A stretch of 25,005 nucleotides of DNA from CAZBDU01 sp964490725 (lineage in GTDB: Bacteria; Spirochaetota; Spirochaetia; SZUA-6; DRHE01): positions 1-25,005 of the forward strand of contig CAZBDU010000084.1 in NCBI GenBank assembly GCA_964490725.1, read 5' to 3'. The translations under genes and the position numbers were made by a program. The notes below the pieces were generated by a model. It was not told the origin of the DNA. It did not search any database and saw only the letters and a program-made list of their open reading frames with translations. How positions within the stretch are numbered: position 1 is the stretch's first letter; each line of letters begins with the position of its first letter. Positions 23,442 to 25,005 of this stretch are shown here, one piece after another.

Positions 23442-23459
23442 GGCCTCTCCCTCTGCGCC

Positions 23460-23489
23460 ATCATGGCGCCCCTGCCGGGGGGGTGTCAA
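23460..23489 (-). promoter_or_regulatory. Predicted promoter of the traB-like gene
   Basis: On the minus strand TTGACA (23484-23489, 6/6), an 18-bp spacer and CATGAT (23460-23465, 4/6) end about 18 bp before the ATG at 23441, leaving a leader of about 12 nt that contains the ribosome-binding site. The -10 is weak, so the call is moderate. Confidence 0.4.
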
Positions 23490-23584
23490 CCGAGCCCCTC
23501 TCCCGGCTCTTCCCTCGCCCGCTCTCCCGCGTTTCCCCTCGCGCCCTCCCGGCCCCCTGCGGCCGGCCGTCCCGGTCCCGGGGC

Positions 23585-24997
23585 TCACTGGAGCCCGCGG
23601 CGCGCCAGGATCCCCGCGGCGATGCGCCGCTCCGGGAGGTCGCGCAGCTCCAGCTCGCGCACCTCCAGCAGGTACCGGATGGCGGTGTCCAGCCGGCCGG
23701 CCGCCAGCGCGCGGGCGGCCACGTAGAAGAGCATCCGCAGCCGCGTGGGGCGGCTGTGCTCGCGGGAGATGCGGTGCAGCAGAACGGTCTCGCGGCCGGG
23801 ATCGACCAGGTAGCGGGCCACCCGGTAGCTCCAGGAGTCAGGGGGCATGGTCCGCATGGCTTCCCGGAGCATGTCGGAGGCTGGGCCGGGCCTTCCTTCC
23901 TGCTGGAGACACAGCGCCGCCAGCAGCGGATAGGAGGGCTCTTCCGGCTGGTGCTTCCTGGTCTCCAGGAAGAGGCGGCGCGCGTCGGACCAGCGCTCCT
24001 GAACGTAGTACAGAACCGCCAGCGGCTCGTAGGCGTAGGTGTAGTCGGGCCGGTCGCGGAGCACCGCTTCGTAGTCCCGTGTGGCCTCCTGGGGGCGGCC
24101 CATGGAGTCGGCAAGGCCCGCCCGGTAGACGTGGGCCAGGAAGTAGTCCGGCTCCAGCTCGATGGCCCTGGAGAAATCCCGGTAGGCCGGCTCCGACTTG
24201 CGCTGGCGCAGGTACAGCCTCCCCCGGTCGATGTAGTTCCAGTAGTAGTTCGGCTCGATGCGGATGGCCTGGCTCAGGTCGGCCACCGCACCGGGGAGGT
24301 CCTCCAGCGCCGCCCGGGCCCGTGCACGGTCGACGTAGGAGAAGGAGTAGCCAGGCTCGGCCGCGATGGCACGCCCCAGCACCTCCACCGCCTGCTGGTA
24401 CTCCTTGTTCCTGAGATGGACGTTACCCAGCCCGTGAAGGGCCACGAAGTCGGTGGGCTCGGCGGCCAGGCAGCGCTGGAAGCTGGCGCGGGCCTCCTCG
24501 TAGTCGCCCTCCTCCAGGTACAGCTCTCCCAGGGCGGCCCGGGCCTGGAGGTGGTCGGGGTCCGCAGCCAGGGTCTTCCGCAGAAGCTCCCGCTGCCTGT
24601 CCCGGTTTCCCGCCGCCTGTTCCACCATGGCCAGCACGTAGAGCGCTTCTGCGTACGCCGGCCGGGCGGCCAGCACGGACTGAAGCTCCTCCCGGGCCTC
24701 CTGCCCCCGGCCGGCCAGCAGCAGCAGCCGCGCGTGCAGCACCCGGGTGCCCGGCTCCCCGGGGCGATCCCGCAGCGCCCGCTCGTACTCCTGCAGGGCC
24801 GCCTCCACGTTTCCGGCGGCCACGTACAGGCCGATGCTCTCGTAGGGAAGCTGCGGGGCTTGCTCCTCCGCGGCTTTGGCCGGGGCGGGGGTGCCTGCAC
24901 AGCCTGCCAGGAGGGCGGCCGCCAGGACGGCCAGCAGCGCCGCCGGGGCCACTCCCGGCACAGCCCGCGCCGCCTGCACCGCCGGAGCCGCCCGCAC
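23585..24997 (-). CDS. TPR-repeat lipoprotein, 5' end near window edge
   Basis: This protein of up to 470 residues is predicted to be an envelope lipoprotein: a signal segment (about 14-32, APAALLAVLAAALLAGC) ends in lipobox LAGC with Cys33. After a Pro/Ala spacer, tetratricopeptide repeats run from about 53 to 380. Clear units include IGLYVAAGNVEAALQEYERAL, ALGELYLEEGDYEEARASFQ, GLGNVHLRNKEYQQAVEVLG, and several with A-x-x-x-x-x-A-I-x-x-E/A-P ends. TPRs mediate protein contacts; no partner is evident. The start is uncertain: GTGs occur at residues 1, 7, 13 and 16 of this frame, and the frame stays open to base 25005, so the gene may begin outside the window. Confidence 0.8.
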   Translation of the reverse strand: MRAAPAVQAARAVPGVAPAALLAVLAAALLAGCAGTPAPAKAAEEQAPQLPYESIGLYVAAGNVEAALQEYERALRDRPGEPGTRVLHARLLLLAGRGQEAREELQSVLAARPAYAEALYVLAMVEQAAGNRDRQRELLRKTLAADPDHLQARAALGELYLEEGDYEEARASFQRCLAAEPTDFVALHGLGNVHLRNKEYQQAVEVLGRAIAAEPGYSFSYVDRARARAALEDLPGAVADLSQAIRIEPNYYWNYIDRGRLYLRQRKSEPAYRDFSRAIELEPDYFLAHVYRAGLADSMGRPQEATRDYEAVLRDRPDYTYAYEPLAVLYYVQERWSDARRLFLETRKHQPEEPSYPLLAALCLQQEGRPGPASDMLREAMRTMPPDSWSYRVARYLVDPGRETVLLHRISREHSRPTRLRMLFYVAARALAAGRLDTAIRYLLEVRELELRDLPERRIAAGILARRGLQ

Positions 24998-25005
24998 CGC
25001 CGAGG

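Noticed and set aside
23442..23584. Terminator between the TPR lipoprotein and traB-like genes
   Set aside because: There are GC-rich inverted stretches near 23570-23582, but no stable stem followed by a T-run on the minus strand.

Overview
This is a gene-dense, GC-rich bacterial segment (by eye about two thirds G+C, with many GTG starts and strong G/C third-position bias). I count 20 protein-coding genes. I see no RNA genes, insertion sequences, prophage genes or CRISPR arrays, and no stretch over 300 bases lacks a gene. The content is chromosomal housekeeping, envelope and signalling rather than mobile DNA. Membrane-anchored HEAT protein, dihydroorotate dehydrogenase-like protein, TraB-like membrane protein and a complete moxR/bat operon together, plus three predicted lipoproteins, suggest a didermic bacterium, and a high-GC spirochaete (Spirochaetota) is my best guess. 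That placement is an inference from gene content, not from a marker gene.

Layout. (1) 1-2170, plus strand: a PIG-L-type deacetylase, open to the left edge, overlaps a lipoprotein NodB-type polysaccharide deacetylase. (2) 2100-8114, minus strand: a GAF/PAS adenylate cyclase, an 858-residue membrane-anchored HEAT-repeat protein and mtnA lie in a tight run from one promoter. A PlsC-like acyltransferase with its own promoter follows; its 3' end runs 71 bp into the deacetylase gene. (3) 8247-9410, plus: alanine racemase, divergent from the cyclase. (4) 9432-12100, minus: adenosine deaminase, a YbaK-type tRNA-editing deacylase and a dihydroorotate dehydrogenase-like flavoprotein. (5) 12163-20526, minus: an eight-gene operon, moxR - DUF58 - lipoprotein with a DUF4381-like layout - batA - batB - batC - batD - batE, nearly all joined by overlapping stop/start codons. 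(6) 20727-22042, minus: marR and a cation diffusion facilitator gene behind a near-consensus promoter whose -10 touches an inverted-repeat operator. (7) 22245-25005, minus: a TraB/PrgY-like membrane protein and a TPR lipoprotein reaching the right edge.

How the genes may work together. The moxR/bat operon encodes an AAA+ ATPase, VWA proteins with metal sites, and membrane or periplasmic BatD and TPR partners, consistent with an envelope-associated complex of the aerotolerance type. The MarR/CDF pair looks like a self-repressed metal-efflux unit. The PIG-L/NodB pair suggests paired removal of acyl groups from a surface or envelope glycan. The cyclase, HEAT protein and mtnA are co-transcribed, but why is not evident.

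I found no clearly unprecedented system. The items most worth a second look are the bat operon with its extra lipoprotein, the cyclase-HEAT-mtnA cluster, the DHOD-like protein without the catalytic Cys loop, the paired-deacetylase locus, and two promoters placed so close to their start codons that leaderless mRNAs are likely (alr and adenosine deaminase).
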